The notes under the pieces: model-generated
The model's database searches: none
What the model was told of the DNA's origin: nothing
What the model saw: the letters and a program-made list of their open reading frames with translations, nothing else
Assembly: GCF_009389585.1 (NCBI RefSeq)
Contig: NZ_VIYG01000002.1
Location: 372,001-436,000 of the forward strand
Origin: Oceanobacillus sp. CFH 90083
Lineage (GTDB): Bacteria; Bacillota; Bacilli; Bacillales; Amphibacillaceae
Direction: 5' to 3'
DNA: 64,000 nucleotides
Part shown: positions 36,561 through 44,410 of the stretch, in pieces
Position numbering within the stretch: position 1 is the first letter of the stretch
How the letters are laid out: the number at the start of each line of letters is the position of its first letter
Made by a program: the position numbers and the translations under genes

Positions 36561-37784
36561 TTATAAAAACATTGTTACGATAGCACCATTCAGTAAATTA
36601 GCCAGGGTTGCCCCAATCAGCGCCTTCATCATGAGCTTCTGAATTTCATGCTTCCGCTGTGGTACTACGTTGGACAGCATTCCGACAATACTGCCGGCAG
36701 CACCAAAATTGGCGAATCCACTTAGCGCAAACGTTAAAATAGCAACCGTTCTATCTGAAAATGACTCCAGCATGGAAGAAAGCTGTGAAAATGCCACAAA
36801 CTCGTTAAGCAGAAATTTTTGTGCCAATAAATTTCCAGCTTGTACAGCTTCATTCCACGGAATTCCTATAACGAAAGCAATTGGAGCAAATAAATAGCCC
36901 AAGATAAACTCCAATGAAAGATTTTCAAAACCGACCAGAGAGCCGCCCCAGCCCAGAATACCATTAATTAAAGCTAATAATCCGATAAACGCCATTAGCA
37001 TTAAACCGACATTGATGGCAAACTGAAGCCCTTCACGGGAGCTTGTGAAAATAACGTCAATGATATTTGTCCTTTCGTTACCCGAATTCTTGGACTCCTG
37101 GGCAATTTTCCATTCATCTGGATTCAATTCATCTGTTTCAGGAATCATAAATTTAGCAATCATAATTCCTGCAGGAGCTGACATAATTGCTGCTGATAAT
37201 AAATATTCTAATGGAATTCCCATAGCTGCTAAACTAATCATTACTGCTCCGGACACAGAAGCAAGTCCGCTGACCATTAAAGAAAATATTTGCGATCTCG
37301 TCATATTGGCTATGTATGGTTTAATAACGAGAGGAGCCTGCGTGTTCCCTACAAAAATATTTGCAGCTGCAACAGCAGATTCGGAATAGGAGGTCTTCAT
37401 CATTTTTGAAATCAATCCGCCGATAAAACGGACAAAATACTGCATTATTCCAAAATGATATAAAAGGGCAATTAACACAGTTAAGAAGATAATCATGCCC
37501 AGCACATTTACTGCAAAGATGGCAATTTCTCCACTTCCTGCTAGCGGACCGAAAACAAATTTCAATCCTTCCTGACCATAATTAATAATATCGTTAATTG
37601 CATTGGAAATAGCTACAAGCGCCCTTTTTCCAAAATCCCATTGTAAAACAAGATATCCAAAGATAACTTGAAGAATAAAGCCTATGGTGACAGTATATAT
37701 ATTAATACTTTTTTTCTTTTCAGATAATAAAAATGAGATAAGAATAATAACACTACAGCCTGCTAAGCCCCATAAAATATTCAC
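36561..37784 (-). CDS. nupC: concentrative nucleoside transporter
   Basis: Cation-coupled nucleoside permease of the CNT family, 407 residues. Typical segments are the N-terminal gate ALVAISNAINDIINYGQEGLKFVFGPL, FVGNTQAPLVIKPYI, MSAPAGIMIAKFMIPET, and the C-terminal core GIPWNEAVQAGNLLAQKFLLNEFVAF and ALSGFANFGAAGSIVGML. About 8-10 membrane segments. It lies about 170 bases after punA on the same strand, beyond a terminator, forming a nucleoside uptake and phosphorolysis pair. After its TAA the same frame stays open for a further Cys/Lys-rich stretch (see findings). Confidence 0.94.
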   Translation of the reverse strand: MNILWGLAGCSVIILISFLLSEKKKSINIYTVTIGFILQVIFGYLVLQWDFGKRALVAISNAINDIINYGQEGLKFVFGPLAGSGEIAIFAVNVLGMIIFLTVLIALLYHFGIMQYFVRFIGGLISKMMKTSYSESAVAAANIFVGNTQAPLVIKPYIANMTRSQIFSLMVSGLASVSGAVMISLAAMGIPLEYLLSAAIMSAPAGIMIAKFMIPETDELNPDEWKIAQESKNSGNERTNIIDVIFTSSREGLQFAINVGLMLMAFIGLLALINGILGWGGSLVGFENLSLEFILGYLFAPIAFVIGIPWNEAVQAGNLLAQKFLLNEFVAFSQLSSMLESFSDRTVAILTFALSGFANFGAAGSIVGMLSNVVPQRKHEIQKLMMKALIGATLANLLNGAIVTMFL

Positions 37785-37840
37785 AAATACACCTCTTTGT
37801 AGTTTGTTAGATAAGATAATTTAACTTTCTTAAACAATAG

Positions 37841-37882
37841 AGATTAACTCTCATTTCTTATACCTGAAATGAGAGTTAATCT
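37841..37882 (-). terminator. terminator of punA
   Basis: A perfect 17-bp stem AGATTAACTCTCATTTC/GAAATGAGAGTTAATCT with an 8-base loop. It lies between punA and nupC. The T run is short, so some read-through into nupC is possible. Confidence 0.75.
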
Positions 37883-37952
37883 TCCCCTGCCAGCTTTATT
37901 TATTTTACAACTGTAAAATTTGATACACTGCGATAAATTCCTTTTTCATAAC

Positions 37953-38771
37953 TTACATTTGATGAATAACTTCTTCAATAAGCTGGACAAATTTACTGCG
38001 TGATTGTGCAGCAACCTCAATCACTTCATCATGGCTTAACGGCTGATCTAGGATGCCACACGCCATATTTGTTAAACAGGAGACTCCAAGTACTTTTAAG
38101 CCGCCATGTACAGCAACGATTGCCTCAGGTACAGTAGACATTCCGACTGCATCGCCTCCCAGCACCCGAATCATACGAATTTCTGCCGGTGTCTCATAAA
38201 CTGGACCGCTCCACCAGCTGTATACACCTTCCCGTAAAGTAATATCATTTTCTTTTGCGATGCTTTTTGCCAGATCACGAAGCTCACGATTATATACTTC
38301 TGAAGCATCCGGGAAACGTGTTCCCAAATCATCATTATTTGGTCCAATTAATGGATTGGTTCCAGTCAGGTTAATGTGATCTGTAATCAGCATTAAATCT
38401 CCCGGGTTGAAATCCGTATTTATCGCACCACAGGCATTGGTAATAATCAGTTTATCTGCACCCAGCGCCTGGATAACACGTACCGGAAAAGTTACTTCAT
38501 CTAATGAATATCCTTCATAGTAATGGTAACGCCCCTTCATCGCTACAATACGTTTTCCTTTTAACGTACCGATAACAAGCTGGTTGGCATGTCCAACAGC
38601 TGCTGATTTTGAAAAATAAGGAATTTCTTCATACGGAATCACAACGGCATCCTCTAATTCGTCTGCCAAGCCGCCTAATCCAGAACCAAGAATCAAGCCT
38701 ATTTCTGGAACTAATCCTGTTTTACCTTGAATAAATTCACGTGCTTCTTTAATTTGATGTGTCTGATGCAT
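37953..38771 (-). CDS. punA: purine nucleoside phosphorylase, trimeric type
   Basis: Cleaves guanosine and inosine (and deoxy forms) with phosphate to base and ribose-1-phosphate. It has 272 residues, the PupG/PunA type. Phosphate-site residues are in LILGSGLGGLADEL, then SAAVGHANQLVIG and GRYHYYEGYSLDEVTFPVRV. The purine-site signature is ITNACGAINTDFNPGDLMLITDHINL, with ETPAEIRM and the Met-Ser loop AVGMSTVPEAIVA. No purine riboswitch-like leader was noticed. The ATG has AAGGAGG upstream. Confidence 0.95.
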   Translation of the reverse strand: MHQTHQIKEAREFIQGKTGLVPEIGLILGSGLGGLADELEDAVVIPYEEIPYFSKSAAVGHANQLVIGTLKGKRIVAMKGRYHYYEGYSLDEVTFPVRVIQALGADKLIITNACGAINTDFNPGDLMLITDHINLTGTNPLIGPNNDDLGTRFPDASEVYNRELRDLAKSIAKENDITLREGVYSWWSGPVYETPAEIRMIRVLGGDAVGMSTVPEAIVAVHGGLKVLGVSCLTNMACGILDQPLSHDEVIEVAAQSRSKFVQLIEEVIHQM

Positions 38772-38817
38772 TTAAAAGCTCCTCCTTAAAATGTATTGTG
38801 CAACAGCTCTGCAGTAT

Positions 38818-39396
38818 TTATTTCTGCGGTAACAGCTGCTTGAAAATAAACGGCAGCATCTCTGCAACGGTACGCAATGATGCAGCATGTTTATTTGCCA
38901 AGGCTGTTACCAGGGCTCCCTGAATCATTGTATTTATCACCGTCCCCAGCTTTTCAGCTGCCGCTGTTTCATATCCGTTTGCCTGGAGTTTTTTCATAAA
39001 TTCCTGAGACCATGCTTCAAAAGCTTTCTCACAAGATCTCCGCAGTTTTTCACTCGTCGAAGCAGTTTCTAAAATAAGCGCAGAAATCGGCACTCCGACA
39101 AAATAACGATTTTCTTCAAAACGATCTGCACTGTCTAACACAAATGCTTGTATTGCTATCAATGCGTCATCATGCTTAGCAAGCTCCTCCTGAATAAAAG
39201 ACCTGACAACTTCTTTTGTCCATATAACTGCCTCCAAAGCAATTTGTTCCTTTCCCTTAGGAAAATGATAATAGATAGAACCACGTGGTGCTCCGCTCTG
39301 CTCTATAATCTCTTTCAGCCCTGTACCTACATAGCCTTTTTCTTGTATTAACAAGGCAGTTGCTCGAATGATGTCATCTTTTGTATTCTTTCTCAT
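38818..39396 (-). CDS. TetR family transcriptional regulator (LmrA/YxaF-like)
   Basis: A 192-residue repressor. The N-terminal helix-turn-helix is DIIRATALLIQEKGYVGTGLKEIIEQSGAPRGSIYYHFPKGKEQI (residues about 8-52). The C-terminal ligand domain resembles the LmrA/YxaF group (LILETASTSEKLRRSCEKAF). No efflux or dioxygenase gene is adjacent; punA lies directly downstream on the same strand after about 46 bases and could be cotranscribed. A palindrome at 39476-39491 may be its own operator. Confidence 0.88.
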   Translation of the reverse strand: MRKNTKDDIIRATALLIQEKGYVGTGLKEIIEQSGAPRGSIYYHFPKGKEQIALEAVIWTKEVVRSFIQEELAKHDDALIAIQAFVLDSADRFEENRYFVGVPISALILETASTSEKLRRSCEKAFEAWSQEFMKKLQANGYETAAAEKLGTVINTMIQGALVTALANKHAASLRTVAEMLPFIFKQLLPQK

Positions 39397-39475
39397 TGAA
39401 CAGAAACATCTACCTTTTTAGAAAGTATTCGTCCTTCTTATACGATCATCTTAAAGCATTAAAGCTTATAAAAAA

Positions 39476-39491
39476 TAAACCAATCGGTCTA
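39476..39491. promoter_or_regulatory. candidate TetR operator
   Basis: TAAACC-AATC-GGTCTA is an imperfect palindrome (5 of 6 positions per arm) about 80 bases upstream of the tetR-like gene. It resembles the TAGACC/GGTCTA half-sites used by LmrA/QdoR-type repressors. Confidence 0.4.
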
Positions 39492-39607
39492 CATAATAAT
39501 AGTAAGTGATTCATGTGGAGCTGTCAATTACATTTAAACGTTTACATCATGCAATTTTTTAAGTTCTTTTATTAGTAAAACAAAAGAAACCTTATTTTAC
39601 AGAATAT

Positions 39608-39636
39608 AAAAAACCAGACTATTTCATCTGGTTTTT
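39608..39636 (-). terminator. terminator of xpaC-telA operon
   Basis: AAAAACCAGA...TCTGGTTTTT stem with T run on the minus strand, directly after the telA stop. Confidence 0.8.
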
Positions 39637-39640
39637 ATCG

Positions 39641-40804
39641 CTATTCTTTAAACTCCAGCATTTTATTTTTTAATTCCTCTTCCATGCTGATTAGCTCTTT
39701 TTCTGCCTCATTACGTTTTTTGCGTCCATCAGATTGAATCTGTAATGTTTCTTCAATCGTAGACATTAATTTCTCCTGTGTCTGCTTCAGCGTATCAATA
39801 TCCACCAGACCACGTTCATTTTCTTTCGCTGTTTCCACTGTATTTTCTTTCAGCATATCCGCATTTTTTAATAATAAATCATTGGTTGTCTGTGATACCT
39901 GCTTTTGCGCTTCCATTGCATGTCGTTGTCTTAGCAAAGTTAAGGCTATGGCTACCTGGTTTTTCCATAAAGGAATAGCCGTTAAAACAGATGATTGAAT
40001 TTTTTCAACCAGTGCCTGATTCGTATTTTGAATAAGACGGATTTGCGGAGCACTTTGCATCGTTATTTGCCGGCTTAACCGGAGATCATGCGTCCGCTTT
40101 TCAAGCCGGTCCACAAATTGAAGCATATCATTTACTTCCTGGACATCCATCTGACTCCCGCTTGCTTCGGCTTTTTGGCGAAGCTGCGGGATAATTTCGT
40201 TATTAATTTCCTCCGCCTTCAATTCCCCGGCTGCAATGTAAATATTCAACGCATCGTAGTAATCCCGGTTTGTTGAAAATAATTTATCGAGCATTTGGTT
40301 ATCTGACAATAGTAAGTCTTTATTACGATCCAGTCGTACACTGATACGGTCAATCTGTGAGCTCGTCTTTTGATAACGTGATAAAACCTCATTGACTGAT
40401 TTCGACAGTTTTCCAAACAGACGGGATAAAAATCCAGTTTTTTCTTCCTGTAATTCAGACGGATCGATGTCCTCGAGCTTTTTCATCAGCTCTGTTAGAA
40501 TTGAGCCAATTTGGCTGACATCCTGTTTTTGAACATGCTCTAACATCTCATGGGAAAATTGATGCAGCTTAGCTTGCGCTTCCACACCATATTTCACTAA
40601 AGACTGTTGATTGTTTGTATCAATCTGCATCGCTAATTGCTCTGCTTTTTTACGGTGCTCACCAGGAAGCCTGTCAACGAGCTTAGGCGCTCCCGTACTC
40701 TCTATATCCTGTTTTGAAGTATCCGCAGAAACCCCTGTTCTCTCACCAAATGGATCGTTTAATAAATCATTTATAGAATCATTAGAATGGTCTTTTGCAG
40801 TCAT
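39641..40804 (-). CDS. TelA family protein (toxic anion resistance)
   Basis: A 387-residue, highly helical cytosolic protein of the TelA/KlaA family, like B. subtilis YaaN. The region LTELMKKLEDIDPSELQEEKTGFLSRLFGKL leads into long coiled-coil segments. Family hallmarks are RLDRNKDLLLSDNQMLDKLFSTNRDYYDALNIYIAAGELK and QNTNQALVEKIQSSVLTAIPLWKNQV. The family is linked to tellurite, bacteriocin and lysozyme tolerance, probably through envelope stress, but its mechanism is unknown. It follows xpaC by 12 bases. Confidence 0.9.
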   Translation of the reverse strand: MTAKDHSNDSINDLLNDPFGERTGVSADTSKQDIESTGAPKLVDRLPGEHRKKAEQLAMQIDTNNQQSLVKYGVEAQAKLHQFSHEMLEHVQKQDVSQIGSILTELMKKLEDIDPSELQEEKTGFLSRLFGKLSKSVNEVLSRYQKTSSQIDRISVRLDRNKDLLLSDNQMLDKLFSTNRDYYDALNIYIAAGELKAEEINNEIIPQLRQKAEASGSQMDVQEVNDMLQFVDRLEKRTHDLRLSRQITMQSAPQIRLIQNTNQALVEKIQSSVLTAIPLWKNQVAIALTLLRQRHAMEAQKQVSQTTNDLLLKNADMLKENTVETAKENERGLVDIDTLKQTQEKLMSTIEETLQIQSDGRKKRNEAEKELISMEEELKNKMLEFKE

Positions 40805-40816
40805 ATAGAATCCTCC

Positions 40817-41440
40817 TTATTTTTTAGAGCGGCGCAGCGTCTGCTTTGCTACATCCAGTTCAAAGTCTAACGTTTCTAAATCATCCCGCAGCATTATTTG
40901 CAGATCTTTTTTTATCGTCCGGCTAAAGGCATTCAGAGTCTGTCTGGTCTCCTTCAACGATTTTTGCATCTCAATCGATGGAGAGGGCTGACTGGAAAGA
41001 TAAGCGTAACGCTCTGATAATTCTACAAGTGAGTCCAGATGATTATAGAAAAAACTTTCTGCCTGATAAAATCGTGCCGGCTCTCTTCTTGCATTGTTAT
41101 ATATTTTTTGTGCCGTCCTTACAATCGCTAAATTTTCTCTTGCATGCTGAAAAGATCTTACTTTGAACAGAGCTTTTTGCATGCGTGATATTTTGCCTCT
41201 TGCTTCTTTTAAGTTCGTATCAATAAATTTATATTCTTTTTTGGTCAATCCCTGACTTTTAACAAATCGATAATCCATAATCTGTTTTGCCGCCGCATAG
41301 GTCAATACACCGCCAATCGCAGCAAAAAGACTTGTTAACAATACCGTCTGTCCATATATAAAAAAGCTTATAAGCCATATAGCTGTCAGGCTGGCAGCCC
41401 CAACAAAGCTTTGCATTAAAAATTGCAATATCGCTCTCAT
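40817..41440 (-). CDS. xpaC: XpaC family membrane protein
   Basis: A 207-residue protein with two N-terminal transmembrane segments (FVGAASLTAIWLISFFIYG and VLLTSLFAAIGGVLTYAAA), then a helical cytosolic part (EYKFIDTNLKEARGKISRMQKALFKV). It matches the XpaC family, named for a 5-bromo-4-chloroindolyl phosphate hydrolysis phenotype; it is probably not itself a phosphatase. The ATG at 41438-41440 has GAGGTGAGA; a longer in-frame start upstream has no such site. xpaC-telA pairing is conserved in Bacillus (xpaC-yaaN). Confidence 0.88.
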   Translation of the reverse strand: MRAILQFLMQSFVGAASLTAIWLISFFIYGQTVLLTSLFAAIGGVLTYAAAKQIMDYRFVKSQGLTKKEYKFIDTNLKEARGKISRMQKALFKVRSFQHARENLAIVRTAQKIYNNARREPARFYQAESFFYNHLDSLVELSERYAYLSSQPSPSIEMQKSLKETRQTLNAFSRTIKKDLQIMLRDDLETLDFELDVAKQTLRRSKK

Positions 41441-41479
41441 ATTCTCACCTCTATAATTAATCATTGTAAAGAAAACTTG

Positions 41480-41550
41480 GCAAGCCAAGCCTGAAAGGCA
41501 CAGGATTGCCCTGGTTACGCTTATACTTTATTCCTTAAGTTCTCTATAAT
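41480..41550 (+). repeat. short copy of repeat family 2
   Basis: TTGGCAAGCCAAGCCTGAAA with the following GGCACAGG matches, in inverted orientation, the left part of the repeat at 44224-44402. Further on, ACTTTATTCCTTAAGTTCTCTATA matches its other end. The middle seen in the longer copy is absent. Confidence 0.5.
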
Positions 41551-41561
41551 TTCTTAAAGTT

Positions 41562-41653
41562 CGTGTTTAAAAAGTTTGATAAAAAGGATCAAGAAGTTCA
41601 AGGTGACGCAGAAATTCGCCGGGTCACTTTTATTGGACTTTTTGAACATCCTC
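41562..41653 (+). repeat. MITE-like element, short copy
   Basis: About 92 bp. It starts CGTGTTTAAAAAGTTTGAT and ends GGACTTTTTGAACATCCTC. It aligns with 15358-15511 but lacks the roughly 60-base internal palindrome. Flanks are TTAAAGT(T) at 41554-41561 and TTAAAGT(G) at 41654-41661, consistent with a 7-8 bp target duplication. Confidence 0.75.
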
Positions 41654-41827
41654 TTAAAGTGTAAAATAGCGTGTAATCCATTTTAAATGTGATTTTTTAT
41701 TTCCTTACTCTTATTATACTATTACGAATGAGTGTTTTAAAAGTTTCAATTTCTTTTTATTCCGGTATAAAACAATTATTTCCATATATTTTTTCTATTT
41801 AAAATAGAAATCAGCATACAGAAACAG

Positions 41828-41854
41828 TTGTTCTCTTTCGTAAGATGATATAAT
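41828..41854 (+). promoter_or_regulatory. candidate promoter of coaW
   Basis: An extended -10, TGATATAAT, ends at 41854, with TTGTTC 15 bases upstream (41828-41833). It lies 44 bases before the coaW start. Confidence 0.5.
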
Positions 41855-41897
41855 AGCATAAAGACTTTAGTAAATTCACTTATTGGAGGGCAGTTTA

Positions 41898-42689
41898 ATG
41901 AAACAAATTGGTATCGATGCTGGCGGTTCTTTACTAAAAATTGCATATGAGGAAGGCAGCAGACTCCGTTTAAAAACATATCCTTCCAATCAAATGGATC
42001 AGCTTATTCCATGGTTAAAGACGCTTGCTCCGGAAACAGCACTTCAAGTAACTGGCGGCAGAGCCGAGGCTTTAAAAAAATATCAGCCTTCCTTCTCTAT
42101 CTTCAAGGAATTTGAATGTGTGATAGAAGGAACAAATTACTTATTAATGGAAGAAAACAAGCTGCCTGACGTGAATTATCTTTTAGTAAATATCGGTACA
42201 GGCACCTCTTTTTTTCATAAAAAAGAACGCTTATCCGGAACAGGAGTCGGGGGCGGTATGTTTACCGGACTGGGGGCAATTATTGCAAATACTGCTGATT
42301 ACCATACCTTAGTAGATTTAGCCTCTAAAGGAGACCGGACAAAAAGTGATTTAATGGTTTCAGATATCTATCCATTCAGCAGTTCTCCTATTGATGCCTC
42401 CTTGACAGCAGCGAATTTTGGAAAGGATCAGCTCGATAATTCCATTTCGCCCGGAGACCAGCTGGCAGCTTTAACACAGCTGATTGGCGAAACAATCGTA
42501 TTACTCGCCGTCGCAGCAGCAAAATCTATCGGAACAAAAGAAGTTGTTATGATCGGTGGCGCTTTATCTGGAAATTCCCTGTTAAAGAAAGTCATCGCTT
42601 CCTTTGAAAGCATGCTGGATTTTAACTTGACTTTTTTAGAAAAAGGCAGTCATGCTGGTGCAATAGGCGCATTATATTATAGAAAATAG
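41898..42689 (+). CDS. coaW: type II pantothenate kinase
   Basis: First step of coenzyme A synthesis, phosphorylating pantothenate without feedback inhibition by CoA in characterised staphylococcal enzymes. It has 263 residues from the ATG at 41898 (GGAGGG upstream). ASKHA-fold landmarks are the ATP phosphate-1 motif IGIDAGGSLLKIAYE, a catalytic-acid region near VIEGTNYLL, the phosphate-2 motif LLVNIGTGTSFF, GTGVGGGMFTGLGAII, and adenosine-binding VVMIGGALSGNSLL. It is the first gene of a probable three-gene run with the MBL-HhH lipoprotein and the DUF3006 protein. Confidence 0.93.
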   Translation: MKQIGIDAGGSLLKIAYEEGSRLRLKTYPSNQMDQLIPWLKTLAPETALQVTGGRAEALKKYQPSFSIFKEFECVIEGTNYLLMEENKLPDVNYLLVNIGTGTSFFHKKERLSGTGVGGGMFTGLGAIIANTADYHTLVDLASKGDRTKSDLMVSDIYPFSSSPIDASLTAANFGKDQLDNSISPGDQLAALTQLIGETIVLLAVAAAKSIGTKEVVMIGGALSGNSLLKKVIASFESMLDFNLTFLEKGSHAGAIGALYYRK

Positions 42690-42714
42690 AACAAACACAA
42701 AGGAGAATAGCGTT

Positions 42715-43770
42715 TTGAAAAGAATGATTTATGTTAGTTTAATAATGATATTTATCCTGGCAGGCTGTAACACAGAGCCAGGTGCCGCTGCTCAATCTGA
42801 TGCAGCAGAAGGTGATTTCACAGCACATTTTATTGATGTTGGGCAGGGTGATTCTACCTTATTCATACTGGAGGAGGATGACGAAAAAACGGTTATTCTC
42901 TTTGACACGGGGGACTGGCAGGGTAATGAAGTGGTTCCTTATTTAGAAGCTCAGGGAATCACTGCCATTGATCTGATTATCATCAGTCATCCGGATGCCG
43001 ATCATATTGGTCAGCTTTCCAATGTACTGGATCACTTTGCTGTCGATGAGGTTTGGATGTCTGGTAATGAAAGTACATCTAATACATATCAAACAGCGAT
43101 GGAGAAAATTTTATCCAAGGGCATTGGGTATCATGAACCACGCACTGGAGAAGAATATGAATTGGGGCCAATCGAATTAGAAGTATTGTACCCTACAGAT
43201 ATATCCGGAAAAGCAAATGAAGAGTCAGTTAGCATTCGTTTAGCTTACGGTCAGGTTTCTTTTGTACTTACTGGAGATGCTGGCGTAAAGGAAGAAAAAG
43301 AGATGCTGGAGACTTTTTCCCTTAGAAGCACCTTTTTACATTTGGGACACCATGGATCTAAAACTTCAACCGATCCCGCCTTTTTAGACGCTGTTCAGCC
43401 GCAAATTGCGATATATAGTGCCGGTGAGGGAAATTCTTATGGCCATCCAAGCCCGGAGGTTATTACCTTATTAAATGATCAAAATATAGAGTGGTATGGA
43501 ACAGACGTTGATGGCACAATTGTTGTAATAACAGATGGCGAAACCTATTCGATTGATACAGATCAGGAGCCTGTAAAAGACAGCTGTATTGATATCAATA
43601 GTGCTTCTAAAGAGGAATTAACGGAAATTATTCATATTGGCGACGAACGGGCAGAGCAAATTATAGATGAACGCCCATTTAATCATTTTGATGCACTTGA
43701 AGATATAAATGGCTTGGGCCCAAGCAGGCTTGCAGATATAAAATCAGAAGGTCTCGTTTGCAGCTTTTAA
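42715..43770 (+). CDS. secreted lipoprotein: ComEC-like metallo-beta-lactamase domain fused to ComEA-like HhH
   Basis: A 351-residue predicted lipoprotein: signal peptide to lipobox LAGC (Cys about residue 18), an MBL domain (about 35-285) of the ComEC/Rec2 type with DVGQGDSTLF, ISHPDADHIGQL, TGDAGVKEEKEML, LGHHGSKTSTDPAFLDAV and SYGHPSPEVI, then a helix-hairpin-helix DNA-binding tail (about 290-350: CIDINSASKEELTEIIHIG...INGLGPSRLADIK) like ComEA. TTG at 42715 with AAAGGAG is the likely start, and an ATG at 42724 is the alternative. Likely an extracellular nuclease or DNA-processing protein anchored outside. The activity is inferred. Confidence 0.88.
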   Translation: MKRMIYVSLIMIFILAGCNTEPGAAAQSDAAEGDFTAHFIDVGQGDSTLFILEEDDEKTVILFDTGDWQGNEVVPYLEAQGITAIDLIIISHPDADHIGQLSNVLDHFAVDEVWMSGNESTSNTYQTAMEKILSKGIGYHEPRTGEEYELGPIELEVLYPTDISGKANEESVSIRLAYGQVSFVLTGDAGVKEEKEMLETFSLRSTFLHLGHHGSKTSTDPAFLDAVQPQIAIYSAGEGNSYGHPSPEVITLLNDQNIEWYGTDVDGTIVVITDGETYSIDTDQEPVKDSCIDINSASKEELTEIIHIGDERAEQIIDERPFNHFDALEDINGLGPSRLADIKSEGLVCSF

Positions 43771-43785
43771 AGGAGTTGGATAGCA

Positions 43786-44052
43786 ATGAAAGGAATCATC
43801 GACCGTTTCGAAGGAGATATAGCTGTTATTTTAATCGAAGCTGAAAATCGGGAAATCCACATACCAGCGAATAAGCTTCCTGAAGAATGTACAGTAAAAT
43901 CAATGGTAAATATAAAAGCTTCAGAGGAAAATACACATTCAGAGGTTTCCCTTGACCCGGATAGTGATCATCAGAATAAGCAAAAATCAAACGACCTTCG
44001 CAAGGCTTTACTAAACCGGAAAAAAGGGAGTAAGCTGAAAAGGAGGAAATAG
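43786..44052 (+). CDS. DUF3006 family small protein
   Basis: An 88-residue protein beginning MKGIIDRFEGDIAVILIEAE, the DUF3006 pattern, with predicted beta-rich N-terminal half and a highly basic tail (RKALLNRKKGSKLKRRK). It follows the MBL-HhH gene by 16 bases with AAGGAG in between. DUF3006 genes are often found directly after ComEC-like MBL genes, so the two proteins probably work together. The beta-rich part may be an OB- or SH3-like fold. Function unknown. Confidence 0.8.
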   Translation: MKGIIDRFEGDIAVILIEAENREIHIPANKLPEECTVKSMVNIKASEENTHSEVSLDPDSDHQNKQKSNDLRKALLNRKKGSKLKRRK

Positions 44053-44170
44053 CTATGCTTGTGAATCAAGCTGGCATTAGGAGTGACAGCACAAACTTCT
44101 AGAGTTTGATCTATATGCTGGATGTGATTCTTCCTGAATAAAAAGAATCTATATAATATGTTCTTCATCT

Positions 44171-44213
44171 AAAAAAGCAGCACCCCTGTATAAAACAGGA
44201 GTACTGCTTTTTT
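44171..44213 (+). terminator. terminator of the coaW-MBL-DUF3006 unit
   Basis: AAAAAAGCAG...CTGCTTTTTT with inner CCTGT/ACAGG pairs and a T6 tail, about 120 bases past the DUF3006 stop. Confidence 0.85.
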
Positions 44214-44223
44214 CACACTTTAA

Positions 44224-44402
44224 GTATAAAGAATTTAAGGAATAAAGTACGACGGACACGATATCCAGGTATTTACATTGGTCACACGACGTGACTGTAC
44301 TTAGTCGATGAAAGTGCAATGTTTTTTTCGGTAGGACGAATAATCGCAGCCCCAGTCCCAGCTAAGGTAAACCTGCGCCTTTTCAGGCTTGGTTTACCAA
44401 GC
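44224..44402 (-). repeat. long copy of repeat family 2, downstream of pdxT
   Basis: Read on the minus strand it begins with a hairpin, TTGGTAAACCAAGCCTGAAA with GGCGCAGGTTTACC, then has CTGGGACTGGGGCTGCGATT and ATTCGTCC, and ends with ACTTTATTCCTTAAATTCTTTATACTTAAAG. The two ends match 41480-41550; the middle matches 32220-32287 and 49321-49345. The hairpin nearest pdxT might also act as its terminator. No coding potential. Confidence 0.55.
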
Positions 44403-44410
44403 TTTCTTTA

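Noticed and set aside
37785-37952. Purine riboswitch upstream of nupC
   Set aside because: The only structure in this gap is the perfect 17-bp punA terminator hairpin; the conserved purine-aptamer loops are not visible.
44055-44102. 15-codon open frame after the DUF3006 gene
   Set aside because: Too short, no ribosome binding site of note beyond the end of the upstream gene, and no recognisable sequence.
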